In this document: positions 1-8,315 of the stretch, piece after piece
Numbering within the stretch: the stretch's first letter is position 1
How the letters are laid out: every line of letters starts with the position of its first letter
Assembly: GCF_025840185.1 (NCBI RefSeq)
Contig: NZ_JAMPJU010000002.1
Span: 319,536 to 383,535 of the forward strand
Source of the DNA: Brenneria izbisi
GTDB lineage: Bacteria; Pseudomonadota; Gammaproteobacteria; Enterobacterales; Enterobacteriaceae
DNA: 64,000 bases
Direction: 5' to 3'
The notes under the pieces: generated by a model
Seen by the model: only the letters and a program-made list of their open reading frames with translations
Told to the model about the DNA's origin: nothing
Database searches by the model: none
Translations under genes and position numbers: made by a program

Positions 1-1
1 G

Positions 2-94
2 ATTGATCACGCCACAATCCAGATGGAGTACCAAAATTGTGATGATGACCACTGCGATTTCCCTGCGCCAGAAGGCCATCATCACTCTCATTAA
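2..94 (+). CDS. zitB: ZitB zinc efflux protein, C-terminal end (partial)
   Basis: Reading frame 2 is open from the window edge to a TAA at 92-94 and gives 30 residues that include HATIQMEY and end in a histidine-rich tail (GHHHSH). This matches the C-terminal domain of the cation diffusion facilitator ZitB, an inner-membrane zinc/proton antiporter. ZitB is the gene that converges on nadA-pnuC in E. coli, and the same convergence is seen here with pnuC ending at 103. The rest of the gene lies outside the window. Identification rests on a short segment plus gene order. Confidence 0.75.
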   Translation: MDHATIQMEYQNCDDDHCDFPAPEGHHHSH

Positions 95-102
95 TGTAAC
101 AA

Positions 103-837
103 TTAAGCTTGCCGCGCCAGTGGAACGGAATGATTCACCCGCGCGCTTTTCATCCACAACCAGGAACCGTTCAGGGCGATCAACGTCAGAATAGCGTATT
201 CCACCGCCATGGCGTAAACGCCCTGATAGGCGAAAATCACAACGCTGATAATGTCGATAACCACCCACAACAGCCAGTTTTCCACATATTTACGCGTCAT
301 CAGCAACATCGCCACGATGGATAACACCATCATGGTTGAATCCCAGAACGGGAAAGCGTCGGGTTGCAAATCCGGCATCTGTACATCGCTCCCGAACATT
401 TGCATTCCCGCTACCGCCACGCGCGTCAGCACCGCAAAAACCGGATCGATATAGACCGTCATCAACCCGATAGCCACCACACTCGCGGCAGTCCAGCCCA
501 TCAGTTTCGGCAAGGGCAACCAGCGCACCTTGAGCGCCACATCATCCGCCGCTGTCTTGCGTGTCCAGGCATACCAGCCGTAAATATTGGCGGCGAAAAA
601 GAAAATCTGCAACAGCAGACTGGCATAAAGTTGAATCTGGAAAAAAATCACCGCGAACAAAGTGACGTTAATCAAACCAAACAAATAGTTAATGGTTTTC
701 TCCAGACTCGCCAGCCAGATGCATAACAGACCGAACAATGTACCCACCGCTTCTATCCAGGACAGATCATAACCACCGGCCCCTAAAGGAATATGAATTA
801 ATAGGTTACTGGTACTGAAAAAATCCATCTCGCCCAT
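103..837 (-). CDS. pnuC: PnuC nicotinamide riboside transporter
   Basis: A 244-residue, strongly hydrophobic inner-membrane protein with about seven predicted membrane segments, close in length to E. coli PnuC (239). PnuC takes up nicotinamide riboside by facilitated diffusion for NAD salvage. The WYAW segment and the aromatic-rich helices in the middle of the protein are typical of the family. It lies 69 bases downstream of nadA on the same strand, so the two probably form the classical nadA-pnuC operon under NadR control. No defects are seen. Confidence 0.95.
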   Translation of the reverse strand: MGEMDFFSTSNLLIHIPLGAGGYDLSWIEAVGTLFGLLCIWLASLEKTINYLFGLINVTLFAVIFFQIQLYASLLLQIFFFAANIYGWYAWTRKTAADDVALKVRWLPLPKLMGWTAASVVAIGLMTVYIDPVFAVLTRVAVAGMQMFGSDVQMPDLQPDAFPFWDSTMMVLSIVAMLLMTRKYVENWLLWVVIDIISVVIFAYQGVYAMAVEYAILTLIALNGSWLWMKSARVNHSVPLARQA

Positions 838-906
838 CCTGTCTTAATGTTTAACTGCAAATTTATAATCTTTTTCAGTAGCGGCTCATAAAGAGCGATA
901 CAACTA

Positions 907-1968
907 TCAGGCATTCCCGCGCACGCGGAGTTTCAATGTCGCCGCAAAATCGAGCATCCGATTCAACGGAAGTAGCGCTCCGGCACGTAACGCCGCATCA
1001 ACATGGATTTCATGAATCCCGCCCCCGTGCTCCAGACCGTTGGCAATCGCTTCAAGACCATTCATCGCCATCCAGGGACAGTGTGCGCAACTACGGCAGG
1101 TTGCGCCCGCCCCCGCGGTAGGCGCTTCCAACAAGATCTTATCCGGGCACGCCTGCTGCATTTTGTAAAAAATACCGCGATCGGTTGCCACAATCAGTTC
1201 ACGCTGCGGCAAGGTTTTCGCCGCCTGAATCAACTGGCTGGTTGACCCCACGGCATCAGCCATCTCAACCACACTCTGCGGGGATTCCGGGTGCACCAGA
1301 ATCGCCGCGTTGGGGTAAAGCGCCTTCATTCGCTTCAATGCCTGAGTTTTAAACTCATCATGCACGATACAAGCGCCTTGCCAACACAATACATCAGCCC
1401 CGGTCTGCTTTTGTACGTAACTCCCCAGATGACGATCGGGAGCCCAGATGATTTTTTCCCCCAGACTATCGAGATGCTCAATCAATTCGACCGCGATACT
1501 GGATGTGACGACCCAATCGGCACGCGCTTTGACGGCGGCTGACGTGTTGGCATACACCACCACGGTACGTTCGGGATGACTATCGCAAAACTGACTGAAT
1601 GTTTCGACAGGACAGCCGAGATCAAGCGAGCATTCCGCTTCCAGCGTCGGCATCAGCACGGTTTTTTCCGGGTTAAGTATTTTTGCCGTTTCGCCCATGA
1701 AACGAACGCCCGCCACCAACAGCGTCGAGGCGGCATGTGTGCTGCCGAAACGCGCCATTTCCAGCGAATCCGCCACACAGCCGCCGGTTTCTTCCGCCAG
1801 CGCCTGAATTTCCGGGTCGGTATAGTAATGAGCGACAATGACCGCATTTTTCTGCCGCAGTAATGTTTTTATTCTGCTACGGTAATGCTGCTTTTCGTCG
1901 CCAGACAATAGCCGGGGCTTCGGCGGGAAGGGATAGATCGTTTCATTGCTATCAAAAAGGATGCTCAT
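907..1968 (-). CDS. nadA: Quinolinate synthase NadA
   Basis: 353 residues. NadA condenses iminoaspartate with dihydroxyacetone phosphate to quinolinate in de novo NAD synthesis in the cytosol and needs a [4Fe-4S] cluster. The three cluster cysteines known in E. coli are present at the same positions: Cys113 (EAECSLD), Cys200 (WQGACIV) and Cys297 within CRSCAHC (291-297). The active-site HYY motif lies near residue 47. It is the first gene of nadA-pnuC, and a NadR-like operator lies about 60 bases upstream of its start. Confidence 0.97.
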   Translation of the reverse strand: MSILFDSNETIYPFPPKPRLLSGDEKQHYRSRIKTLLRQKNAVIVAHYYTDPEIQALAEETGGCVADSLEMARFGSTHAASTLLVAGVRFMGETAKILNPEKTVLMPTLEAECSLDLGCPVETFSQFCDSHPERTVVVYANTSAAVKARADWVVTSSIAVELIEHLDSLGEKIIWAPDRHLGSYVQKQTGADVLCWQGACIVHDEFKTQALKRMKALYPNAAILVHPESPQSVVEMADAVGSTSQLIQAAKTLPQRELIVATDRGIFYKMQQACPDKILLEAPTAGAGATCRSCAHCPWMAMNGLEAIANGLEHGGGIHEIHVDAALRAGALLPLNRMLDFAATLKLRVRGNA

Positions 1969-2025
1969 GATGGATTTCCATGATCACAACGTTAGGAACT
2001 GAGCGAGTTGTCGTTCAGGTTCTGG

Positions 2026-2043
2026 TGTTTTTTATCCTAAACA
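2026..2043. promoter_or_regulatory. NadR-type operator upstream of nadA
   Basis: TGTTTTTTATCCTAAACA has the form TGTTTW-N6-TAAACA, one base away from the perfect enterobacterial NadR box (TGTTTA-N6-TAAACA). It lies 58 bases upstream of the nadA ATG, where a repressor site would cover the promoter. NadR represses nadA-pnuC and nadB when NAD is plentiful. The site was found by eye; binding is inferred. Confidence 0.75.
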
Positions 2044-2118
2044 AAATACCGAAAAAACCGCCTGACGTCGCGCTGTTTTTTCGGGAAAACGGGTATATTG
2101 TTTAATCTACGTAAAACA

Positions 2119-2835
2119 TCAACCAAAGATTTTGTGCCAATAAAGAGATATCGGGATAATCAGCACCAACGCCGGCAGGAAATTGACGACCGCAAAAAGT
2201 TTAATCTGGGCAATCCGCAATCCGACAGCAACCATAATGATGCCGCCACAGGCGGAAAAATCCCCCATGGTGATCGCCGTCATGAACGGCATGATCAGCT
2301 TGGCGGAGAAAAACAATAATGTCTGGATAATCAACTGCGGGATAGCAATCGACATTACCGCGAAGCCCAAGGTGACAGAGAAAATGAGCGCAGTAAACAC
2401 ATCCAGCGCCGATTTGATAATCAGCAACTGATAGTCACCGGTCAAGCCCTCGGTTAACGCGCCAACCACCCCGGTTCCGCTGGCGCAGAACAACACGATC
2501 AACGCCGTGAAATTCTGGGTATACACATCCTGCGGTAATCGGTGTTCGGGCATTGGCAATAGGCGACTCAGCGCTTTTTGAATAAAATTTCCGGCTTGCT
2601 GAACGCCATATTCCATACGTAAAAGCTCGCCCACAGCGACGCCTATAATAATCGCCAATGCGACCGCCGGTAATTGCTGAACCTTAACGATCAGGGTTAT
2701 CCCCATCGCAATAGACACCATGGCAAACGCAGGCGGTAATCCATCCTGCAAACGTTGTGGAATAAAACGCCGTAACGCAATACCCATACCGCCACCGATC
2801 AGGATAGCGGCGCCATTAATCAAAGGACCGACCAT
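2119..2835 (-). CDS. DUF554 family membrane protein (YqgA-like)
   Basis: 238 residues with six or seven hydrophobic segments. The start GPLINGAAILIGGGMGI and the CASGTGVVGALTEGLTGD segment near residue 115 are characteristic of DUF554 proteins such as E. coli YqgA. The family has no firmly established function; it is a small inner-membrane protein that may act as a transporter. In E. coli a tRNA cluster, not this gene, lies next to nadA, so this is a lineage-specific insertion. Its base composition resembles the core genes on its left rather than the AT-richer island on its right. Confidence 0.85.
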   Translation of the reverse strand: MVGPLINGAAILIGGGMGIALRRFIPQRLQDGLPPAFAMVSIAMGITLIVKVQQLPAVALAIIIGVAVGELLRMEYGVQQAGNFIQKALSRLLPMPEHRLPQDVYTQNFTALIVLFCASGTGVVGALTEGLTGDYQLLIIKSALDVFTALIFSVTLGFAVMSIAIPQLIIQTLLFFSAKLIMPFMTAITMGDFSACGGIIMVAVGLRIAQIKLFAVVNFLPALVLIIPISLYWHKIFG

Positions 2836-2986
2836 AAAAGCTCCCTAACCACAGCGCCACACGATTTTCCGTGACGACTGCTCACCCAAAACCCGGGATT
2901 TGATGGCGGGCTATCTCTGCCCCCCATATTGACCCCATTTTCATATTGAGGCTCAAATCTGCTTGTAGACGCTGAGGTATGGAACA

Positions 2987-3613
2987 CTAAAGTGTCTTTA
3001 CTACCATTCCAAACGCAGCCAGCATCATAATGAATCCAGCTGACCGAAAAAGGAATCGTTGCGCTTTCGCACTAGTGAGGAAGTGGCGTATTCTGAGCGC
3101 TGCGAGAATAAAGACTGCTCCAACAGTCAGAAGGACGAACACGGTAAGCGGCACCAGCATTCCCCCCCATATCTGTAATGATACATTATCCAGAGAGATA
3201 ACAAGAGGCAGTATCGCCAGATAGAAGGCGATGGTTTTAGGATTTCCAAGTGTTATGGTCAGCCCTGAAAACCAGGCAGACGCCAGTTCACGTTTTGTCG
3301 CTTTTTGGTCAATGTTTATTGCATGAGGCTGGTGACACCAGAACTGCCATGCCAGTATGCATAAATAGAGTGAGGCAGCCCAGTTAATCAGCGTGAAGAC
3401 GGATGTATAAGTATGAGCGATCACCGCCAGACCAAATACCGCCATAGATAAATAAATCAAGTCTCCGAGAATGAGTCCGGCCAGCATCGTAAAACCAGTT
3501 ACTGCTCCACCACTTACGCTACGAGCAACTAATGCGGTCATTCCCGGACCTGGAATTGCGGCAGCCAAACCGAGCGCAGCAATGTAAGATATGATTTGAG
3601 CAGTTCCTAACAT
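2987..3613 (-). CDS. LysE/RhtB-family amino acid exporter
   Basis: About 208 residues and six hydrophobic segments. The N-terminal AAIPGPGMTALVARS motif near residues 15-30 and the GNPKTIAFY segment near residue 130 are signatures of LysE/RhtB translocators, inner-membrane exporters of amino acids or related metabolites. An upstream in-frame ATG at 3670 has no ribosome-binding site, whereas the ATG at 3613 is preceded by AAAGGA at good spacing, so the shorter form is chosen. It follows the decayed ligase and ornithine-cyclodeaminase fragments on the same strand, which suggests it once exported the product of that operon. The substrate is unknown. Confidence 0.85.
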   Translation of the reverse strand: MLGTAQIISYIAALGLAAAIPGPGMTALVARSVSGGAVTGFTMLAGLILGDLIYLSMAVFGLAVIAHTYTSVFTLINWAASLYLCILAWQFWCHQPHAINIDQKATKRELASAWFSGLTITLGNPKTIAFYLAILPLVISLDNVSLQIWGGMLVPLTVFVLLTVGAVFILAALRIRHFLTSAKAQRFLFRSAGFIMMLAAFGMVVKTL

Positions 3614-3677
3614 GATTATTCCTTTAAAAATGAAATGTGGGGAGGGTCGTGATTTAAAATTGTTGTCCATCGATGTT

Positions 3678-3812
3678 TAAGTCTGAGCAACGACGTTGCG
3701 GGCAAAGACAAGATCCTGAATGGCAAGCCCAACGGATTTGAATAGGGTTCTCTGTGGCTTAAGTGCTGTCGGGTGAACATCTGTCGTGATCAATTTCCCT
3801 ATTTCAGTACAT
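3678..3812 (-). pseudogene. Ornithine cyclodeaminase/mu-crystallin family, C-terminal fragment
   Basis: The minus strand reads about 44 residues to a TAA at 3678-3680, including DVHPTALKPQRTLFKSVGLA followed by IQDLVFARNVVAQ. FKSVGLAIQDL is the conserved C-terminal helix of the ornithine cyclodeaminase/mu-crystallin family, which includes NAD-dependent enzymes making proline or, as SbnB, a diaminopropionate precursor. No start codon or upstream two-thirds is present: the frame is blocked just above 3812 and runs into the truncated ligase ORF. It is therefore a remnant left by a deletion joining two genes. Confidence 0.7.
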
Positions 3813-4305
3813 CTTCAAACGTATCACCTATTGAATGAAGCTCACTTGGCCCCATTCCCCCCACAATATGATTTGAACCATACTGTTCAAATATATTCCG
3901 GCAATAAATAATAAGAGGTATATTATTATGAATTAAATCAATTTCATTGCGAGGGCAAGGTGTCGATTTCCCCGTTGCACCGGTTGCTTCGTAATAAATC
4001 CAACTTTGGTTAAGTGGTGCGGATGCTAATGATGCGCCATGATTTCTCTGGTCATCTTTGATCGTAAATGGAAGATCGTTCATTCTGTTTGTTGTCAATG
4101 CTTCAATATCAGCAGAGGCCAAGCCTTTTAAAGGTTCACGATAGACTGGGGTGTTTTTAGCGGCATACTTAACGATATCCCTTATTTTATTATTCTGGTG
4201 AGTATAAAGCTGTTCTAAACCGATATTACCTGCATTAAAGTCATAGTGCTGATGATAAAATTTTTTCGCTTGCTCGATTATTCTTTCTTTAAAAATAGCA
4301 TACAT
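3799..4305 (-). pseudogene. AMP-forming ligase (PaaK/F390-synthetase-like), truncated after ~168 residues
   Basis: The frame begins at ATG 4305, preceded by AGAGGAAG (an upstream in-frame TTG at 4323 is less likely). It contains the adenylate-forming P-loop-like motif YYEATGATGKSTPCPR near residues 103-118 and a VGGMGPSELHSIGDTFEDV segment near residues 149-166, resembling phenylacetate-CoA-ligase-like enzymes that activate aromatic or amino acids. Such enzymes are usually over 400 residues; this one stops at 168 where the sequence passes into the ornithine-cyclodeaminase tail, so the AMP-binding core is lost. It is most likely non-functional. Confidence 0.7.
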
Positions 4306-4408
4306 ATTATCTTCCTCTGCCAAGAAAAGTTTCGAGTAAAATATTCATGCATTCGGAGACGCGATCAGCAATATATCCACTACTGACTTAGTGACTATTT
4401 ACGGTAGA

Positions 4409-4831
4409 TCATTTGTAGAGTGGAAGATTTCCTGTCATTTTTGTCACTTTCTTTTTAGGGCCAATGACTCCAATTGCTACTAACTCAATATTATCACTTT
4501 TTACTGAGGATATTTTTTCGCCATACTCTTCATACGTTTTGCATGACTGAGCCAGTACACTAAATGGCATAATATAAATGTCATCATCACTTTCTGTATT
4601 AATCTGTATTTCACGGAGATATTCACCTGACGCCAGCAGAATAGGAAGCGGACTGTAAATCACGCCAGGATAATTTACATCGTCAAGGCTTTGCATATCT
4701 GGACCAACGAGATTTTCAACCGTGCGTCCAAAACTAATTCCAATGACGCTTGCCGCATTCATAGCAAGACCGGCTGGAAGATCTTTATCAACAATAATCG
4801 TACAGCGATGTTGGCTTGCATCAAATTTCAT
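4409..4831 (-). CDS. DUF2000 family protein
   Basis: 140 residues starting at an ATG with a GAGGA ribosome-binding site. The pattern RCTIIVDKDLPAGLAMNAAS, then FGRTVENLVGPD, matches DUF2000, a small cytosolic alpha/beta family related in fold to peptidyl-tRNA hydrolase 2. Its biochemical role is not established. It lies between the Dabb-domain gene and the truncated ligase on one strand and is probably part of the same transcription unit. The frame is intact with no obvious damage. Confidence 0.75.
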   Translation of the reverse strand: MKFDASQHRCTIIVDKDLPAGLAMNAASVIGISFGRTVENLVGPDMQSLDDVNYPGVIYSPLPILLASGEYLREIQINTESDDDIYIMPFSVLAQSCKTYEEYGEKISSVKSDNIELVAIGVIGPKKKVTKMTGNLPLYK

Positions 4832-4860
4832 CTTTAATCCTCAATTCTATAGGAATTATT

Positions 4861-5217
4861 TCAACGGGCATTGGGAAGGTCATTTAATACAAAGAGCAAA
4901 CCACAGTTCAGTGTAAAATCACTGGGTAGCTTAATATCAACAACGTTCCAGTCTGCGATAGATTTCCCTTTTGCAATACCTTTTTGGTGGTCAGGATGGA
5001 TAAGATAGGAATTAAGATCTTCACGGTTCTCAAACAGGCCAATCACCACGAAATCTGCTGCAATATCTCGCTTTGTGGTATTTCTACCGCAGTTCCATCC
5101 TTTTATTTCATTAATGCGATTTGGGTGTATACGCGTCGCTCTTTCTGCATCAATGGCTTCCAGGCATGACCAGTTCCATTTGTTCTGGAACGTAAACATG
5201 ACGATATGCATTAACAT
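4861..5217 (-). CDS. Dabb (stress-responsive alpha/beta barrel) domain protein
   Basis: About 118 residues. The beginning MLMHIVMFTFQNKW, the phenylalanine/valine-rich core ADFVVIGLFENREDLNSYLI and the HPDHQKG segment are typical of Dabb (PF07876) proteins, dimeric ferredoxin-like barrels. Some members are cyclases or oxygenases in secondary metabolism, others are of unknown role. The ATG at 5217 is favoured because GAGGGAA lies about 11 bases upstream; an ATG at 5238 lacks a ribosome-binding site. It is the first gene of the minus-strand operon and is divergent from the Lrp-type regulator at 5381. Confidence 0.75.
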   Translation of the reverse strand: MLMHIVMFTFQNKWNWSCLEAIDAERATRIHPNRINEIKGWNCGRNTTKRDIAADFVVIGLFENREDLNSYLIHPDHQKGIAKGKSIADWNVVDIKLPSDFTLNCGLLFVLNDLPNAR

Positions 5218-5380
5218 ATGATTCAGTTCTTCCCTCATGCTGTTTTTAATAACTCATTGAAAATGTAAATGTATTATGCAGTAGCTAAATGGAAAATTGT
5301 TACCTATATCGCTTACTTGTCACGGATTTTTAGGTGATAATTACCTGTTTGTGTTAAAAAAAAGAAAGGAGTTGTCCTTT

Positions 5381-5851
5381 ATGGCGCTTGGTCCGACGGA
5401 TATGAAAATCCTTAAACTTTTACAAGATGATGCGCGTGTAACTAACCAGATACTGGCCGAAAAAATAGGTATGTCCGCGTCTCCTTGCTGGCGCAAAGTA
5501 CGCAAGCTTGAAGAAGATAAAGTGATTCAGGGCTACCGGGCTGTCCTTGACCGTAAAAAGATTGGTCTAGGGGTGATGGTTTTCATTCGTGTAGCCATTG
5601 ATAGCCACAGTGAAGCTGAGGCCAAAAAATTTGAAGAAGAAGTGACCGCGTTAGAAGATGTGGTTGCCTGCTATAGCATTGGTGGGGATGCCGACTTTCT
5701 GTTGCAAGTAGTGGCATCTGATCTGGACTACTATGCTGATTTCGCAATGTCAGTTGTACGCAGGCTACCGGGAATTAAAGAAATGCAGAGTATGTTTGTT
5801 CTTAAGGAAATCAAACCACTGATTAACTACCCAATAAAAAAGCTGTTTTAA
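5381..5851 (+). CDS. Lrp/AsnC family transcriptional regulator
   Basis: 156 residues from the ATG at 5381, which has a strong AAGAAAGGAG site nine bases upstream; a longer in-frame start at 5297 lacks one. Residues 5-60 form the Lrp-type helix-turn-helix (LQDDARVTNQILAEKIGMSA), followed by an RAM effector-binding domain (DADFLLQVVASDLDYYADF). Such proteins sense amino acids and often control a divergent transport or metabolism gene. Here the divergent operon carries an amino acid exporter and remnants of amino-acid-type enzymes, so local regulation is likely. The effector is unknown. Confidence 0.88.
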   Translation: MALGPTDMKILKLLQDDARVTNQILAEKIGMSASPCWRKVRKLEEDKVIQGYRAVLDRKKIGLGVMVFIRVAIDSHSEAEAKKFEEEVTALEDVVACYSIGGDADFLLQVVASDLDYYADFAMSVVRRLPGIKEMQSMFVLKEIKPLINYPIKKLF

Positions 5852-6205
5852 CAGGCCATGGCCTACCGGATGGTCAGGAACTGCGGGATCTTCCAGGTTC
5901 ATAGCTGTTTTTTCTGACATGTCACCAACAATGGAAAGTGGCCCACCCACCAGTTGAAAATGGATCCAAGAGTTAATCTGCTCCTCTTAATACAGGGACA
6001 CAACGCTCGGTTATACTGGGGCAGATTTTTCTCCCGTGTGTTTTTCGTCCCTGCATTCGCTTCCGGTTAATCGTTTCCCGTATACAACTCGTCCCGCAAG
6101 GGTGAAATACACGCATGCCGCCCCCTTGCAAGCTGGAACGATGCCTGGAAAGCAAACCGTCAGACGATTCGAAGGCGAACATCACATCACGGATGGAGAA
6201 AAACC
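5852..6205. other. Gene-poor stretch of the decayed island
   Basis: No intact gene is seen. On the minus strand at about 5845-5950 a short frame reads LVGGPLSIVGDMSEKTAMNL and continues EDPAVP, which looks like real protein sequence and may be the end of an unidentified gene, but it has no clear start or homologue I can name. The rest resembles the leader region that commonly precedes ardC on mobile elements. Confidence 0.4.
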
Positions 6206-6460
6206 ATGACGATAACCCTGCATAACCAGACTACAGCCCCTAACGTCGCAGCGGCGACTAACGTATCTCCGCAGAACCCGTCAGCCCCCTCAAAAATGAA
6301 AAGGGAGAAAGCCCGGACTGACATTTACCAGACCGTGACAGATAACATCATTGCTTCTCTGGAAGCAGGTATGAAACTACGGCCCTGCCCGCGGTAGCAT
6401 GTACCGGTTATGTCCGGCCTGCCAGTCAACCATGCAACGGACGCAGCCTACAATGGAATG
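6206..6460 (+). pseudogene. ardC: ArdC-like antirestriction protein, N-terminal fragment, frameshifted
   Basis: The frame from ATG 6206 contains KARTDIYQTVTDNIIASLEA, the start of the ArdC N-terminal (DUF1738, ssDNA-binding) domain. It stops at 6395-6397, but another frame just downstream (about 6415-6460) encodes GLPVNHATDAAYNGM, the next conserved ArdC motif. The gene is thus frameshifted and then cut off, adjoining the integrase remnant. ArdC proteins are carried by conjugative plasmids and integrative elements to evade host restriction. Only about 80 of roughly 300 residues remain, so it is non-functional. Confidence 0.75.
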
Positions 6461-6500
6461 CTATAACAAACGCATTTTGAGTTTGCGATGGAAACTTCTG

Positions 6501-7706
6501 TTACATCCCTTTCACTGTGGCAGAGGCATCGCTGACTTTCTGTCCCCACCGGTCGATCATTTCAATACGCTGTGCCATATAATTGGCTCGGTTATATGCA
6601 GCGTGGGTGGGGTTAGGGTCAATATGCGCCAATGCCGCCTCAACCACATCCGGCGGGAAACCGGCTTCATTCAGCGCGGTGCTACCCAGCGCCCGGAATC
6701 CGTGGGATACCCGTTCACCACCGTACCCCATGCGCCATAACGCTTTGTTCACTGTTTCGCTGTACATCGGCTGGCTGTGTTTTACCCCTACCGGGGAATA
6801 CAAACGGCGTGTGTTCACTTATAGGCTTAAGCTGTTCCAGAACAAACGCCTGCGGCGACAGCGCTACCTGATGCTCGCGTTCTATCTTCATATGCTCAGC
6901 CGGGATGCTCCAGAGACATTTCTCCATCCCTATTCACACCACATGGCTCCGGCGGCCTCAGCAGGGCGTACAAGAGTCAGAAGCCACCACAACAGCAACA
7001 GGCGCGTTGGGGGACAGATTGGTCGTATAAACCCGCTGCATCAGTTCTGGCAAACGCTCAGGGCGGATGGTCGGCATATGTCGCTTCTTCGGCTTCACAA
7101 ATGTCTCATCAATGGTTGATGCCGGGGTAATATCCAGCAAGCCGATATTAATGGCGAATTTTATCACTTCGTTAATCCGCTGCGTCAGGCGATGCAAGGT
7201 TTCCAGTGCGCCACGCCGTCTTACCGACGCCAGAGCGGCGATAAGCGTATATGCTTTCAGTTCCGTCACCGGCGTGTTTCCGATAACAGGAAACACGTTA
7301 AGCGCCAGCGAACGCCAGATGTCGTCCGCATAGTCTGCTGAAATCTGGGTTTTCTTCACGGCGAACCACCGGGTCGCCACGTTGATAAACAGGCTGTCCA
7401 CCGCCAGTCGCTCCCGTTCAGCTTCTTCCTGTTCCAGTTTCTTCGGGTCTATGCCTTTTACCAGTAACGAAAGGTGTTCAGCATGGATAGCCCGGGCGCT
7501 GGCGAGCGACATGGCAGGGTCGTACCCAAAGGTAATGGTAGTCCAGGCAGTCGAACCGGGGCGTTTGTGACGAAAGCGCCAGATTTTTTACCGTTGGTTC
7601 TGATGAACAGGGTCAGTCCCTGCCCGTCGAACAGTTCGTAATTGTTATTAGCGGGTTTTGCCTTCTGAATGTCAGAGGCAAACAAAGGACGGGTAAGTAC
7701 AGCCAT
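6501..7706 (-). pseudogene. int: P4-type tyrosine integrase, multiply frameshifted
   Basis: The order of recognisable segments from 7706 downward is that of a full integrase of about 400 residues: an N-terminal arm-binding domain (LFDGQGLTLFIRTNGKK), WRFRHKRP and TITFGYDPAMSLASAR, the core-binding domain, then the catalytic domain. The catalytic residues are still visible: Arg in LTLVRPAEAAGAMW, HGFR, ALAH and Tyr in YNRANY. The reading frame changes at least four times, near 7587 (a run of six T), 6995, 6942 and 6785. The gene starts 252 bases from the 3' end of a tRNA-Lys gene and reads away from it, the usual placement for an island integrated there. It is inactive. Confidence 0.88.
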
Positions 7707-7957
7707 AAAATCACGCCTTATGTGTCAGTGGAAAATGACAGTGATGGAGTCATGCAATAATCTGTTTTCAGAGGTGTTTTTTAGCAAAAAACTCAAAATG
7801 GGCCAACAAGATTTTCACCGCCAGAGTCGTAGGCCCATTTGCTTCGGCTACCCCAACATACGGAAGGTCACATACAGACAAAAAAACCATATCCTGTTGA
7901 CAGTGATACGGCTTTCTTACTTCCCTGGACTCTATAAGACATCCCTGGAAAATATGA
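7707..7957. other. Integrase-to-tRNA-Lys spacer
   Basis: No gene is seen. This stretch would hold the element-side attachment region and the integrase promoter. I did not find a copy of the tRNA-Lys 3' end elsewhere to the left that would mark the far end of the island. Confidence 0.4.
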
Positions 7958-8033
7958 TGGTGGGTCGTGCAGGATTCGAACCTGCGACCAATTGATTAAA
8001 AGTCAACTGCTCTACCAACTGAGCTAACGACCC
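7958..8033 (-). tRNA. tRNA-Lys (UUU)
   Basis: A 76-base cloverleaf on the minus strand with acceptor stem GGGTCGT/ACGACCC, anticodon TTT in the loop CTTTTAA, a GTTCGAATC T-loop and encoded CCA. It is identical in sequence to the neighbour at 8066-8141. It is the probable integration site of the decayed island whose integrase starts at 7706. Confidence 0.97.
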
Positions 8034-8065
8034 GCAATGCGGAACAACTTAGGGATATTTGAAAT

Positions 8066-8141
8066 TGGTGGGTCGTGCAGGATTCGAACCTGCGACCAAT
8101 TGATTAAAAGTCAACTGCTCTACCAACTGAGCTAACGACCC
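8066..8141 (-). tRNA. tRNA-Lys (UUU), second copy
   Basis: A 76-base gene identical to the tRNA-Lys at 7958-8033, 32 bases upstream of it and on the same strand, so the two are probably co-transcribed. In E. coli the corresponding locus between nadA and cpoB carries several tRNA-Lys and tRNA-Val genes; no tRNA-Val is seen here. Confidence 0.97.
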
Positions 8142-8271
8142 AAATTTCATGCTGCTTTAGCGTTTCGTTCTTGCCTTGGCAACGGCGGCATATATTACTA
8201 ATTTAAATTTCCAGCGCAACCTATTTTCTATAAAAACGATTTGACTGCTTATTCTTAAGACATTCAGGCAC

Positions 8272-8293
8272 AAAAATTGCGCATAACGCGCAA
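8272..8293 (-). terminator. Rho-independent terminator of tol-pal-cpoB
   Basis: On the minus strand TTGCGC-GTTAT-GCGCAA is followed by five T, 23 bases past the cpoB stop codon. Confidence 0.8.
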
Positions 8294-8315
8294 CTTTTGT
8301 GTTGGTAGGAAACAA

